Shown: positions 8,083 to 17,477 of the stretch, in pieces | Layout of the letters: every line of letters starts with the position of its first letter | Position numbering within the stretch: position 1 is the stretch's first letter | Assembly: GCF_000772105.1 (NCBI RefSeq) | Contig: NZ_CP009354.1 | Coordinates: forward strand, 1,240,001-1,304,000 | Length of the DNA: 64,000 nt | Origin: Vibrio tubiashii ATCC 19109 | Lineage (GTDB): Bacteria > Pseudomonadota > Gammaproteobacteria > Enterobacterales > Vibrionaceae | Reading direction: 5' to 3' | Program-made: the position numbers and the translations under genes | The notes under the pieces: generated by a model | Databases searched by the model: none | What the model was told of the DNA's origin: nothing | What the model saw: the letters and a program-made list of their open reading frames with translations, nothing else

Positions 8083-10200
8083 ATGCGAACGTTATCAGTG
8101 CAGTGGAAAATCACTCTCCTAGCAGGTTTTTGCCTGCTTGTCACTTCTCTTTCTTTGATTGGCTTTTCCGTTTATAACGCGATTTCTAATCAACACCAGA
8201 TCAAACAGCAGAGTTCAAAGTCTGTTATCGACAAGTCAGAACAGATTGTAGAGACTCGCGCCTTGCTTAATGCAACGCAAGTTTCTGAGTTTCTAAATGA
8301 AGCCTTGTATCGAGCAGAGATGCTCGCATCTAGCGTGATGTTTCAAAAGAACCTAAGTGAAGAAAACTTTGGTGATAGTGAGGAGTTACGAACTGCATTG
8401 GATGAGATGGTACGCAGAGCGGTTATAGATTTTGACAGTGTACAAGGTGCCTACTTGGTGTTTAGGCCCAATATGCTTGATAACGAAGATAGTAACTATG
8501 TTGACGCGGAGTATGTTGGCTCCAATGAAATTGGTCGATTTTCGCCATATTGGATGACAGCGCAAAATGGTGAAAACATTGTTTCGAGTGTTTTATCTGA
8601 AGCCGTATTAGAAGACGCAACCAACAGTGAGCGTTTCTACTGTCCATTAGCATCGGGTGAAACCTGTATAACCACGCCAAGAGTGGTCACTCAAGATGGC
8701 GGGGCATTCTTAACCAGTTCAATTTCAATTCCACTCTTGATTGATGATACAACAATTGGCTTCTTTGGCATCGACCTGCGATTAGATGGTCTGTCAGGGA
8801 TTGTCGTTAACTCTGATCAACAGCTGTTCTCTGGCAGTGGTCATGTCAATCTGATCAGCTTAGACGGGTCATTGATCGCCAGTGATAATCCATCTAGTGC
8901 GGTCGGTCAGCCATTTGTGAGTGATATTGTTTCCCCGGATAAGTTAACTGACCTACTGTTTGGGCAATCCGTTCAGACACAGTGGAGTGAAGACGGCCAG
9001 TGGCTTAATGTTTTTGCACCAATTATGGTCGCGAATCAGACTTGGGGTGTGCTATTTGATCTGCCCCGCTCTAGTGTGCTTGCAGATGCAGAGGCTCTAG
9101 ATGAGATAATCAGCCAGCAAGTCGAGTCGAGTGTGGCGACAGAGCTTATCGCAGGTATTGTGCTTGTAGTGCTTGGTCTTGCTACGATTGCCTTCTCTGC
9201 CTCGCGATTAGTGAAGCCAATTCGAGAAGTGGTTGTACGCTTAGATGATATCGCTTCAGGTGAAGGGGACTTAACCCAACGCTTAGAGGTGAAGTCGCAA
9301 GATGAAATCGGACAGCTCGCGATAGGTTTCAACCGCTTCTTAGATAAGCTGCAATCAATTATCAGTGAAGTTATCGATACGACGATTCAAGTAGGAACAA
9401 CAACCCAACAGTCGCGAGTTGCCGCGCAGCAAACTCGCACCAGTAGCGACTCGCAGTTCAAAGAAGTTGATCTAGTCGCAACGGCATCAGAAGAGATGAC
9501 ACAAACGGCGGGCTTAGTGGTTCAAAATGCAGAAATTGCAGTAAGAGAAGCTGAAAAAGCAAATGAAGCGGCTGCATCTGGTCAAGATGTGATAGATAAG
9601 TCTCAACAAGAAATGCTGCGTTTGGTGGAACGTATGACAGCTGCGGTTCCTGTTGTAGAAGAACTCGCGGCGAACAACGCCAATATCACGGAGATTTTAT
9701 CGGTGATAGAAGGTGTGTCAGAGCAAACAAATTTATTAGCACTTAACGCCGCTATTGAGGCGGCAAGGGCAGGAGATCAAGGTCGTGGCTTTGCGGTCGT
9801 TGCCGACGAAGTTCGTAATCTTGCGAGCCGAACTCAAGAATCCGTTGGTGAAATCAGGCAGGTGATCGAAAACGTGCAAAACGGCACGCGAGATGTGGTT
9901 CAAGCGATTCAAGATGGCAACGACCTTGCCAATGATTCCGCTGTTCAAGTACAAAATGCAGCGAAAGAGCTAGGTCAGATTTTTGAAGCAATCGCATCAA
10001 TCAATGATATGAACACTCAGATCGTTAAGGCGGCCGAAGAGCAACAATCTGTTTCGGCAGAGGTTAACCAGAGTGTTAGCAATATCCGAGATTTGAGCGC
10101 GCAAATTCTCACTCAAGCTGAAGAGTCAGAGACGGTTAGTGCCCAAATTGCCGATCTGTCTGATAAGCAGCAGCAGTTGGTGAATCAGTTTAAAGTCTAG
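8083..10200 (+). CDS. Methyl-accepting chemotaxis protein with Cache sensor
   Basis: A 705-residue chemoreceptor in the inner membrane. TM1 spans about residues 11-33, then a large periplasmic double-Cache-type sensor region (about 40-350), TM2 (about 355-375), HAMP (about 376-430), and the cytoplasmic signalling domain with the hairpin tip [19 protein letters not shown] near residues 543-561, which binds CheA/CheW. ATG 8083 follows AGGATG. It is transcribed alone, between xthA (divergent) and roxA (convergent). The ligand cannot be predicted; dCache domains often bind amino acids or organic acids. The C-terminus carries no CheR-tethering pentapeptide that I recognise. Confidence 0.9.
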   Translation: MRTLSVQWKITLLAGFCLLVTSLSLIGFSVYNAISNQHQIKQQSSKSVIDKSEQIVETRALLNATQVSEFLNEALYRAEMLASSVMFQKNLSEENFGDSEELRTALDEMVRRAVIDFDSVQGAYLVFRPNMLDNEDSNYVDAEYVGSNEIGRFSPYWMTAQNGENIVSSVLSEAVLEDATNSERFYCPLASGETCITTPRVVTQDGGAFLTSSISIPLLIDDTTIGFFGIDLRLDGLSGIVVNSDQQLFSGSGHVNLISLDGSLIASDNPSSAVGQPFVSDIVSPDKLTDLLFGQSVQTQWSEDGQWLNVFAPIMVANQTWGVLFDLPRSSVLADAEALDEIISQQVESSVATELIAGIVLVVLGLATIAFSASRLVKPIREVVVRLDDIASGEGDLTQRLEVKSQDEIGQLAIGFNRFLDKLQSIISEVIDTTIQVGTTTQQSRVAAQQTRTSSDSQFKEVDLVATASEEMTQTAGLVVQNAEIAVREAEKANEAAASGQDVIDKSQQEMLRLVERMTAAVPVVEELAANNANITEILSVIEGVSEQTNLLALNAAIEAARAGDQGRGFAVVADEVRNLASRTQESVGEIRQVIENVQNGTRDVVQAIQDGNDLANDSAVQVQNAAKELGQIFEAIASINDMNTQIVKAAEEQQSVSAEVNQSVSNIRDLSAQILTQAEESETVSAQIADLSDKQQQLVNQFKV

Positions 10201-10228
10201 ATAATGGATTCTCACCGTTAAAAAATAA

Positions 10229-10260
10229 AAAAAGGGTTTCGTTGTACGAAACCCTTTTTG
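10229..10260. terminator. Bidirectional terminator
   Basis: AAAAAGGGTTTCGT and ACGAAACCCTTTTT pair almost perfectly around a two-base loop, with A-runs on the left and T-runs on the right. It serves the convergent chemoreceptor and roxA genes. Confidence 0.85.
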
Positions 10261-10287
10261 TATCAGTGCCTAGCGTCAATTAGCGAC

Positions 10288-11421
10288 TTAATCGAGATAC
10301 CAATAGCCTTTGTTGACAAGCTCAGTAAGAAGGCTTACTACCTGCTCATCGGTCACATTAGTAAAAGAATGAATATCAATGCATTCATGATTACATAACG
10401 CATCAAGTAGCCACTTTTCACTGACTTGGAAAGCTTCGCCGTTAATATAAGCCGCGTTGGCATCGTGCTGGTGATATAAAGCACGAACTCCCGATACTTT
10501 ACGTAGTGTGCCCGAAGCATCAAGGTGCTCGGAAACCTCCGATGGGGTCAGTAACTCTTCTGGCTCAACAACGTCAAGCTGGTGGCGAGATTGGCTGAGC
10601 ATAGCACCTAAGAACTGCTTAATATCAGCGTCAGAGTTTAAAGCGTTCATTAGCATGTCAGCGAGCAAATCTGTATCTGAAGATAAGATTTCGCCGTAAC
10701 TTGCTTGAGGCTTCATATTTGGGTTGTGAAGATGAACATCGCCCATATCATGCGCTAAGACATAATCGGCAAAGTTACTGAGCAGCTCTTGCTCTTTCGG
10801 TGAACGATAGCCGATAGAGTAGCTCATGCTTGGTTCAAGTGTGTCGCCCTCATGAGGGAAACCAGGTGGAATATAAAGAATGTCGCCGGGTTCTAAAATC
10901 TCATCAATAATCGCATCAAACCCTTCAATTTGTCGTAAAGCGCCCGCTTGAATCGACTCTTTGTATTGGCCAACGTCTTTATCGCCAACTCGCCAATGAC
11001 GTTTACCACTACCTTGAATAATAAATACATCGTATTGGTCGATATGGGGACCAACCCCCCCTTTAGGTGCCGAGAAGCAGACCATTAAGTCATCAAACAA
11101 CCAGTTAGGTAATGGTTTAAAAGGTTCAATTAACTCAGCGGCACCTATGTGCCAATGATTACACGCTTGCACGACCAACTGCCAATGTGACTCATCTAAA
11201 GATTCGAAGTGAGATTCAGCAAACGGCCCATGTTGCGCTGTCCAATTGTTATTTTTGTTGGTGATGAAGCGTGAATCCACTTCTTCTTCCATCGCGAGGC
11301 CAGCTAACTCATCAGGAGAAATAGGATCAATGAAGTTGGTAAATCCACCCTTAATGACGGTTGGTTTCTTGTGCCAAAACTCTGCGAGGAAATGCTCAAG
11401 ATCAAAGCTTAGTTGGTACAT
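10288..11421 (-). CDS. roxA: Ribosomal protein uL16 arginine hydroxylase (YcfD/RoxA)
   Basis: A 377-residue cupin/JmjC 2-oxoglutarate- and Fe(II)-dependent oxygenase. E. coli YcfD hydroxylates an arginine of ribosomal protein L16. The iron triad is visible: H126 and D128 in GPHIDQYDVF, and H190 in PPGFPHEGD. The JmjC core is followed by a C-terminal dimerisation and winged-helix region. The start codon overlaps the 3' end of rsmS by 13 nt, so it is cotranscribed with priC–rsmS. Oxygen dependence makes it a candidate link between oxygen supply and translation; that role is known of the family, not shown here. Confidence 0.9.
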   Translation of the reverse strand: MYQLSFDLEHFLAEFWHKKPTVIKGGFTNFIDPISPDELAGLAMEEEVDSRFITNKNNNWTAQHGPFAESHFESLDESHWQLVVQACNHWHIGAAELIEPFKPLPNWLFDDLMVCFSAPKGGVGPHIDQYDVFIIQGSGKRHWRVGDKDVGQYKESIQAGALRQIEGFDAIIDEILEPGDILYIPPGFPHEGDTLEPSMSYSIGYRSPKEQELLSNFADYVLAHDMGDVHLHNPNMKPQASYGEILSSDTDLLADMLMNALNSDADIKQFLGAMLSQSRHQLDVVEPEELLTPSEVSEHLDASGTLRKVSGVRALYHQHDANAAYINGEAFQVSEKWLLDALCNHECIDIHSFTNVTDEQVVSLLTELVNKGYWYLD

Positions 11422-11579
11422 GAGTTCTCCAACTTACTTTCTAAATCCGCTTGGACAATCTTGATGGCTTCGAGTGCGACTTTAGGATCAACCTCATTGC
11501 TTTCCAAAAGGTAGATAAGATCAACCGCAAGTTTGATCTCATCCGGCGCGTTATCTAGTCCTGAGTTCGACGAAGACAT
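11409..11579 (-). CDS. rsmS: RsmS/YbaM small regulatory protein
   Basis: A 56-residue ORF. Its core, LDNAPDEIKLAVDLIYLLE, matches the YbaM/RsmS family (DUF2496), small proteins described as pleiotropic regulators in enterobacteria. The ATG overlaps the TAA of priC by one base (TAATG), and the 3' end overlaps the start of roxA, so it is embedded in a tightly coupled operon. The priC–ybaM pairing is the same as in E. coli, which supports the assignment. Mostly acidic and helical, with no membrane segment. Confidence 0.8.
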   Translation of the reverse strand: MSSSNSGLDNAPDEIKLAVDLIYLLESNEVDPKVALEAIKIVQADLESKLENSCTN

Positions 11580-12127
11580 TACTGGTTTCTCTCTCTGTAA
11601 GTAATTTGCTTTTCTATTTTGAGTTTGGCTTCTTGGCAGCGTTGAAGTCTTTGCTCGGTGGCCATTAGCGCTTGTTGGGCAGACTGTTGCTGAAAAGGAG
11701 GTGCGTATTGAAGCGCAAGTTCTTTATCGCGTACCATCTCCATTAAGCGTCGCTCCCATTCTTGGTGCTGCGCCAAATGTTGGTAGAGCTCGTTGATCGG
11801 CTTTCTGAAATAGCTGCTGTGTTTGGGCTCGTTTTTACGAATAGTTGTGGTGGCAAGTTCACGCTGAATAGCACTGATCTGGGCCAGCAAACGTTCAGTC
11901 AGGTACTCGGCACGCATAGCCGTCAGCTTTCCTGCATCTTCTTCGCGAATGATACTGTCTAGTGTCGACTGAGTTTCCTTGACGCATGGAACGAGTAATT
12001 TGGCTTTACACCGAAACAGTCGCTCGTCAAAAAGGGCGAGATGGTGCTCACCACGCTGTCGATCTAAAGCCGCAGCGTTGATGGCGAGTTGTTCAAGCGT
12101 TGATTGTAACTGCTTAACTTTACTCAT
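11579..12127 (-). CDS. priC: Primosomal replication protein N'' (PriC)
   Basis: 182 residues, close to E. coli PriC (175). PriC recognises stalled forks with leading-strand gaps and loads DnaB onto SSB-coated DNA. The sequence is highly charged, helical and rich in Arg, Lys and Gln (for example LTERLLAQISAIQRELA), as expected for the family, with no enzymatic motif. It starts at ATG 12127, 8 nt after the TSUP permease gene, and overlaps rsmS by one base. Homology is inferred from overall pattern and from the rsmS neighbour. Confidence 0.8.
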   Translation of the reverse strand: MSKVKQLQSTLEQLAINAAALDRQRGEHHLALFDERLFRCKAKLLVPCVKETQSTLDSIIREEDAGKLTAMRAEYLTERLLAQISAIQRELATTTIRKNEPKHSSYFRKPINELYQHLAQHQEWERRLMEMVRDKELALQYAPPFQQQSAQQALMATEQRLQRCQEAKLKIEKQITYRERNQ

Positions 12128-12135
12128 AAATGGGC

Positions 12136-12915
12136 CTAAAGGTTAACAAACCAAGCTTCGTATGCGAGTTTTACTGCAAGGATACTGACGACAGTAACAA
12201 AAACAGGGCGAATGAATTTTGCGCCAAAGCGTATCGCAGAGTGAGCGCCAACAAATGCGCCCGCCATTAAGCACACGCCCATGGTCAAGCCAAGTACCCA
12301 ATCTATATGACCAAGTATCGCGAAGGTCACTAAAGAAGTGAAGTTGCTGGTGAAATTCATCGCCTTGGCTAAGCCGGAAGCGAGCAAAATATTGAGTCGA
12401 TACAGTGCCATTGAACTGACTGTCCAAAATGCGCCTGTACCCGGGCCAGCAACACCATCATAGAACCCAAGCGTTAAACCTTGCGCATACTGCTTTTTGT
12501 TTAACACAGGGCAAGGTTGCGGAGATTCATTATTCACATTACTCGGCGTTTTGTGCCAAATGGTATAAATCGCCGCAGCAAGAATGACCAGTGGTAATAT
12601 TTTTTCTAGCCACTGGGTACTGATGAGGTCAACAAACAGAGTACCTAATATGGCACCAATTAAAGTGGCAACAAACGCGCGAAGCCAACATTGGGGTTTA
12701 AATAACTTTTTACGATAGTAGGTAAATGCGGCAGTAGATGATGCGAATGTAGCAGCAAGCTTATTGGTGCCCAACGCAATATGCGGAGGTAATCCCAAAG
12801 AGAGCAGAGCCGGGACGGTAAGCATACCGCCACCACCCGCAACCGCATCGATAAATCCCGCCAAGAAAGCGACCAGTGCCAACACCAACAACATGGTTGG
12901 CTCGAAAAATTCCAT
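12136..12915 (-). CDS. TSUP (TauE/SafE, YfcA-like) membrane permease
   Basis: About 259 residues with seven or eight hydrophobic segments. The TauE/SafE repeat signatures are visible, notably GFIDAVAGGGGMLTVPALL near the N-terminus and GFYDGVAGPGTGAF in the second half. Family members move sulfite, sulfonates or other small organosulfur anions across the inner membrane; this one resembles E. coli YfcA, whose substrate is not established. I chose ATG 12915 (MEFFEPTMLL) because the longer ORF from 12981 would add a hydrophilic, atypical N-terminus overlapping dinG. It sits between dinG and priC on the same strand. Confidence 0.8.
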   Translation of the reverse strand: MEFFEPTMLLVLALVAFLAGFIDAVAGGGGMLTVPALLSLGLPPHIALGTNKLAATFASSTAAFTYYRKKLFKPQCWLRAFVATLIGAILGTLFVDLISTQWLEKILPLVILAAAIYTIWHKTPSNVNNESPQPCPVLNKKQYAQGLTLGFYDGVAGPGTGAFWTVSSMALYRLNILLASGLAKAMNFTSNFTSLVTFAILGHIDWVLGLTMGVCLMAGAFVGAHSAIRFGAKFIRPVFVTVVSILAVKLAYEAWFVNL

Positions 12916-12973
12916 ATAGTTATTCTTCTTTATTTCTATATATAGAGAGTAGGAGTAGGCCTGTAGACCTCTG

Positions 12974-15046
12974 TTATTCAATAATACGTTTAAACGGAGG
13001 GAGTGAGTCTAATAACGCGCTGCCGTAACGTTTCGTCACTACTCTTCGATCAAGGATGATGACTTTACCAGAATCACGCTCTTTACGCAGCAAACGACCG
13101 ACCGACTGAATCAACTTTTTGCTTGCCTCTGGTACAGTGATTTGCATAAACGGGTTTCCGCCACGGCTTTCAATGTATTCGGCGTGAGCTTGTTCAACAG
13201 GAGAGGTAGGAACAGCGAAAGGTATCTTGGTGATAATTAAGTTTTCTAATAGTTCTCCTGGCAAATCTAGCCCTTCAGAGAAGCTCCCAGTACCAAAAAG
13301 AACGCTCGTTTTCTGGCATTGAACCAGTGTTTTATGTTTTTTTAGTATTTCTGAGCGCGACTCTTTCCCTTGTACCTGCAAGCCCCATCCCCTTTTTACG
13401 AAATTTGCTGAGAGGGCGTCGGCCACTTGGTTCATCTGCCAATAAGAAGAAAACAGAACGAGGTTTGCCTTATTACTTTCAATCAGTTCAGGCAGTTTTT
13501 CGATTAACTGTTCGGTAAACTGAGGCGCAGAAGGTTCACAGGACATTTTGGGTATATGTAGCTCTGCCTGGTTTTGATAGTCAAACGGAGAAGCGAGCGC
13601 GAGGAACCTTACGCCATCTTCCGTCTTTTCACTCACGCCGGCCTGACGGCAGAAAAAGCTAAAGGAATTAAGCGCTCGCATGGTAGCGGATGTGAGGACA
13701 GCTCCTACGCAGCGGCTCCATATTTGTTGGTCAAGTTGCCAACCAACTTCGAGCGGAGAAACATTGACGACAAAATCACCTTCACGCTCTGGGCTCACTT
13801 CTAGCCAGCGGGCAAGTGGGGCGCCTTTTTCTCTTAATGGCTCTGCCATTAGATTCCAAACTTGTGCGAGGTTATCCATGCGTTGAATGTAGAAGCCTAA
13901 TTCTGCTAAAGCGGGCTCTGCGAGTCGGTTAGCGAGCTCACCATCTTTAACTCGCTCTGAGATTAGGTCCGCGACCTTGGCGACTGCCTGTGCACCTTTT
14001 TGGGAGAGTTTTTTCAGCTCTTTGGCTTCTTCTTCAAGCCAGCTCGGCAGTTCTCCATTTTCGAAACGATAGATGTTCTCTTCAAAATGAGCCGGGTCAA
14101 AGCGTGTTGCTAGTTGGCTCAATGAAGGAATGAGCTGTTGAACTGAATCTTGTAATTCATTTCTAAACCGAGCGACTCTTTTCTCATCGGCCATATTGGC
14201 AAACTTGGTTACCGATTGATTAAGTCTTTCAAGCCAACTCGCAGCGCCTTTTAAACTCGCCGCGGCAGAAGAGTGGTCACGAGCAACGTGAGGCAGGTGG
14301 TGAGCCTCATCAAAAACATAAATGGTGTTTTCTGGTTCTGGCAGAATGACACCGCCGCCAAGATCCGCATCGGCCATGACCAAGCTATGGTTAGCAATGA
14401 TGACATCGGCTTTATCAAGCTCAGAACGCGCTTTTTGAAACGGGCAATCTCTATGCGCAGGCATACTAAGGTTGCAGCTGTGCTTATCACTGACTATCAA
14501 TTGCCAGATTTCATCTTTGATTGGCTTGGGCCAACTGTCACGATCACCATCCCACTTACCTTGAGCTAGCGACTTATACATGGTTTCGAGTAGCTCAACG
14601 TCTTTCTTCTTTGGTTTCGATTCAAACATAGCGAGCTGACCGCCATCAACGCCACTCGCTGAAGCCAGTTTTTCTGCACAGCAGTAGCGTTGGCGACCTT
14701 TCGCCAAAATAAATGAAAACTCTCGATCTGTGAGTCTTCTATATAGAGGCAGATCTTTTCCAACCAATTGCTCTTGAAGAGCAACGGTTGCGGTTGAAAT
14801 AACCACTTTACGATTATTCAGCACGGCAACAGGAATCGTCGCCATTAAATAAGAGAGAGATTTACCAATTCCTGTGCCCGCTTCGGCGACAATCATCCGT
14901 GTCGATTTGTGATATTCGCCACACAATGTTTTTGCTATCTCCGCAACAAGATAGTTCTGAGCTCGACGAGGTACAAAGTTTTCTAGCTGTGATTGTAGAT
15001 TTTGATAACTGGTACGAATGGATTGTTGAATTTTACTGGTTAGCAT
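12974..15046 (-). CDS. dinG: ATP-dependent DNA helicase DinG
   Basis: 690 residues (E. coli DinG 716). An XPD-like SF2 helicase moving 5' to 3', which resolves R-loops and D-loops at forks. Motifs: Walker A EAGTGIGKS (55-63), DEAH box (246-249), and a C-terminal helicase motif around QSVGRLLRKERDSG. Cysteines at 122, 123, 191 and 201 lie between motifs I and II, where the family holds its 4Fe-4S cluster. I see no clear LexA box directly upstream, unlike E. coli dinG. Confidence 0.9.
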   Translation of the reverse strand: MLTSKIQQSIRTSYQNLQSQLENFVPRRAQNYLVAEIAKTLCGEYHKSTRMIVAEAGTGIGKSLSYLMATIPVAVLNNRKVVISTATVALQEQLVGKDLPLYRRLTDREFSFILAKGRQRYCCAEKLASASGVDGGQLAMFESKPKKKDVELLETMYKSLAQGKWDGDRDSWPKPIKDEIWQLIVSDKHSCNLSMPAHRDCPFQKARSELDKADVIIANHSLVMADADLGGGVILPEPENTIYVFDEAHHLPHVARDHSSAAASLKGAASWLERLNQSVTKFANMADEKRVARFRNELQDSVQQLIPSLSQLATRFDPAHFEENIYRFENGELPSWLEEEAKELKKLSQKGAQAVAKVADLISERVKDGELANRLAEPALAELGFYIQRMDNLAQVWNLMAEPLREKGAPLARWLEVSPEREGDFVVNVSPLEVGWQLDQQIWSRCVGAVLTSATMRALNSFSFFCRQAGVSEKTEDGVRFLALASPFDYQNQAELHIPKMSCEPSAPQFTEQLIEKLPELIESNKANLVLFSSYWQMNQVADALSANFVKRGWGLQVQGKESRSEILKKHKTLVQCQKTSVLFGTGSFSEGLDLPGELLENLIITKIPFAVPTSPVEQAHAEYIESRGGNPFMQITVPEASKKLIQSVGRLLRKERDSGKVIILDRRVVTKRYGSALLDSLPPFKRIIE

Positions 15047-15290
15047 ACTGTGACCTATATTGCGGGTGTCGCATCATAGCACAGTTCTCTAAGTACTACT
15101 TAGTTCACGAAATAGAATCCTTATTAATCAAATGTGGATCTTGTTCACAAAAAAAAACTGAACCTTCAGGTACTTACAATTAATTCTAAATGTAAAAAAT
15201 ATATCACGCCAATGGTTTTGTTTTTGTGGTTGATTATCTTGTTGGATGCTGACTATTTCGGAATATTCGGGATAAAAATCTAAAATTAGT

Positions 15291-15312
15291 TTTGTTAGAA
15301 GAAACTAACAAA
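15291..15312. promoter_or_regulatory. Perfect inverted repeat upstream of ompU
   Basis: TTTGTTAG and CTAACAAA form a perfect 8-bp inverted repeat with a 6-nt spacer (AAGAAA), about 105 bp upstream of the ompU -35. There is no U-tract after either arm, so it looks more like an operator than a terminator. Confidence 0.4.
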
Positions 15313-15415
15313 GTCGTCATTAAACCATGATGTCGCTCGAAATTTAACCTTGAAAATATGTAAGTCACTGATATGTATGGGTTTTATGTTTTTTTATCAA
15401 AGTTTTTTAGAACAT

Positions 15416-15445
15416 TTGACACGTCGCATAATCTTTTGCAATCTA
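15416..15445 (+). promoter_or_regulatory. ompU promoter
   Basis: A perfect -35 TTGACA (15416-15421) is followed, after 18 bp, by AATCTA (15440-15445) preceded by TGC, an extended -10. The -10 is weak, as expected for an activator-dependent promoter. Confidence 0.45.
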
Positions 15446-15562
15446 GACCCCGAAATTAAGTGGCGATGATATCCGACCATTAAGAGATTGGAATCATCAT
15501 CAAAAAACATAAAGGGAACCGGACAAGGAATTCCCATTCTATAGAAAAGGCAGTGGATTATT

Positions 15563-16585
15563 ATGAAAAAGACTCTAGTAGCTCTTTCAGTACTTATGGC
15601 AGCGACGTCTGCTCAAGCTATCGAACTTTACAACCAGGACGGCGTAACAGTTAACATGACTGGTGACGTTGAAGTACGTTACAAGAAAGCGATCGGTAAC
15701 GACCAAACTACTAAGCAAGAAATCGATGATGCTGACTTCGGCTTCGACACTCGTTACGCAGTAAACGATGACCTACAAGTTGGCGCTTTCCTAGAGTTCT
15801 CTGGTGATAACAGCGACCGTGCAAACGACAAAACTTCAGTTGGTAACGTATACGTAGGTTTCTACCACACAACTGTTGGTTCACTTAAAATCGGTAAACT
15901 AGATACTCAACTAGATGACGCTGGTATCGGTTCTGACTACCTGTTCGGTGTTAGCTCTTTCTTCGAAGATCAAGGTTTCGGTGGTGAAGAAGCAGTTCGT
16001 TACGACTACGACAACGGTTCTTTCTACGCAGGTCTAGGTCTTATCCAAGATAAGCACGACGCACAAGCAATCGGTAAAGACGGCAACTACTTCGATGCTA
16101 AACTTGGTTACCGTGTAGCTGATTTTGACTTCACAGCATTCTACGGTGCTGCTGAGCTTAAAGGTACTACAACTAAAGATACTGAAACTGTTGATGCAAC
16201 AACTAAAGTTGTAACAGTTACACGTGCAACAACTACTTACGATGCAGACCAATCTCTACTAGCTCTTGAAGCTCGTTACGCTGGTTTCGAAAACCTAAAC
16301 CTAGAAGTTGGTTACTACAAGACAGAACTTAAGCCAAAATCTGGTACTAAGTCTGACACTGATACAGTTGCAATCGCAGCAGATTACACTTGGAACAAGA
16401 CTACTTTCGCTGGTGGCTTCGCTAAAATCGACAACAGCGTAGCTTCTAAAGAAGATTACAACGAGTGGTTCCTAAACGCAGGTTACGCTCTTGCTCCAAA
16501 CACTACAGTTTACGTAGAAGTTGGTGACAACGACAAGAAAAACACTGACGTAGGTTACGGCGTTGGTATCAAAGCTACATTCTAA
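15563..16585 (+). CDS. ompU: OmpU-type outer-membrane porin
   Basis: 340 residues with a clear signal peptide (MKKTLVALSVLMAATSAQA, cleaved before IELYNQDG). The remainder alternates polar and aromatic residues as in a 16-strand general porin and ends in F, the outer-membrane assembly signal. It is the Vibrio OmpU type (acidic, Gram-negative porin family), a trimeric channel that also confers bile and peptide resistance and serves as a phage receptor in V. cholerae. Codon use is strongly biased (CTA, GGT, CGT, AAC), as expected for a very highly expressed gene. A Thr/Val-rich stretch around residues 195-225 is probably a variable surface loop. Its own promoter and terminator flank it. Confidence 0.9.
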   Translation: MKKTLVALSVLMAATSAQAIELYNQDGVTVNMTGDVEVRYKKAIGNDQTTKQEIDDADFGFDTRYAVNDDLQVGAFLEFSGDNSDRANDKTSVGNVYVGFYHTTVGSLKIGKLDTQLDDAGIGSDYLFGVSSFFEDQGFGGEEAVRYDYDNGSFYAGLGLIQDKHDAQAIGKDGNYFDAKLGYRVADFDFTAFYGAAELKGTTTKDTETVDATTKVVTVTRATTTYDADQSLLALEARYAGFENLNLEVGYYKTELKPKSGTKSDTDTVAIAADYTWNKTTFAGGFAKIDNSVASKEDYNEWFLNAGYALAPNTTVYVEVGDNDKKNTDVGYGVGIKATF

Positions 16586-16608
16586 TTGAAGCTTTATGAT
16601 TGAATACG

Positions 16609-16637
16609 AAGCCACCCAATGGGTGGCTTTTTTTGTC
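16609..16637 (+). terminator. ompU terminator
   Basis: The stem GCCACCCA / GGGTGGC is followed by TTTTTTT. Confidence 0.9.
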
Positions 16638-16723
16638 TAAATAACAAATGTTTATTGCTTTTCACTTTCGACATGCCTTGTTAAAATTGACAGCAAAACT
16701 ACGCAGGAATAAAGAGTATTATT

Positions 16724-17401
16724 ATGAAGAAATGGATGTTAACTCTATTCGCTTTCTCATCGATGTCAGCGGGTGCAGCAACATTAATTCCAGAGAAAGG
16801 GCTGTCTGTACTGTATGTCAATGGTCAGCAAGCAGAATCGAAAATAGGTAAACAGCAGATCCCTGACGGTGATGTTCAACTAGTCATCAAAATGGATAAA
16901 GAATTAGGTCGAGGCAGTTCAGCGAAAGTGTTTACTTCTGAGCCTTATGTACTTTCTTTTAAAGTGACGGGTGACGAGATTAAGATCAACAACCCGCAAG
17001 CAAGAAGTGTTCAAGAAGCGACAAGAGCGTTCAACAATGAACAACCTAAATGGGTATTACGTCAAGACGATGTAAACCTCAGCTACTCTCAAGAGAAACT
17101 TCCTTCCAAAGGCGGACTATTACCATACTTCGCCATTGATGATTTGGTTTCTGAATACAACCAATCGAAAGGCATTTACTTCAATAACGGCCAACTTATC
17201 GACAAGCCAGTTGAAGTCCAAGCGATTGCTGTAGCAGCAACGACGACAGCTGCAGTGACTTCTACTTCAAGTAAAGTCGAGAAAACTTCTCCGGCTAAAC
17301 CAGTGGTGACTAGCAACGTGGAACAGCTAAAAGCTTGGTACCTAAAAGCATCTAAAGAAGAGCGTAAAGCGTTCCGCCGTTGGATGATTGACCAAGAGTG
17401 A
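16724..17401 (+). CDS. DUF2057 (YccT-like, UPF0319) periplasmic protein
   Basis: 225 residues with a signal peptide (MKKWMLTLFAFSSMSAGA, then ATLIPEKGLSVLYVNGQ). The PEKGLSVLYVNGQ start of the mature part and the GRGSSAKVFTSEPYVLSF segment match the DUF2057 family of exported proteins of unknown function. The C-terminal third carries a Thr/Ala/Ser/Val-rich linker (about 170-195) before a short basic and acidic helical tail (LKAWYLKASKEERKAFRRW). A single-gene unit between the ompU terminator and a bidirectional terminator shared with bioA. Confidence 0.75.
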   Translation: MKKWMLTLFAFSSMSAGAATLIPEKGLSVLYVNGQQAESKIGKQQIPDGDVQLVIKMDKELGRGSSAKVFTSEPYVLSFKVTGDEIKINNPQARSVQEATRAFNNEQPKWVLRQDDVNLSYSQEKLPSKGGLLPYFAIDDLVSEYNQSKGIYFNNGQLIDKPVEVQAIAVAATTTAAVTSTSSKVEKTSPAKPVVTSNVEQLKAWYLKASKEERKAFRRWMIDQE

Positions 17402-17421
17402 TGGTTACTAGAATCGAATCT

Positions 17422-17456
17422 AAAATAGGCTTCCAATTGGAAGCCTGTTTTGTTTT
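17422..17456. terminator. Bidirectional terminator between DUF2057 gene and bioA
   Basis: AGGCTTCCAATTGGAAGCCT (17427-17446) is a perfect palindrome with AAAAT on the left and GTTTTGTTTT on the right. Confidence 0.85.
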
Positions 17457-17477
17457 CGCGAGAAGTAATACAAATAA

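Larger units (their letters stand above)
15047..15562. other. dinG–ompU intergenic region
   Basis: 516 bp, AT-rich, with no credible ORF. It holds a perfect inverted repeat (15291-15312), the ompU promoter (15416-15445) and a leader of roughly 110 nt with a GGGAA/TTCCC hairpin before the ompU start. In Vibrio this porin is under ToxR control and sRNAs act on its leader; T-rich tracts between 15385 and 15410 could hold ToxR sites, but I cannot define them. Confidence 0.4.

Noticed and set aside
14251..14569. ORFs on both strands inside dinG
   Set aside because: They cover the DEAH-box region of dinG in other frames and have no independent support.
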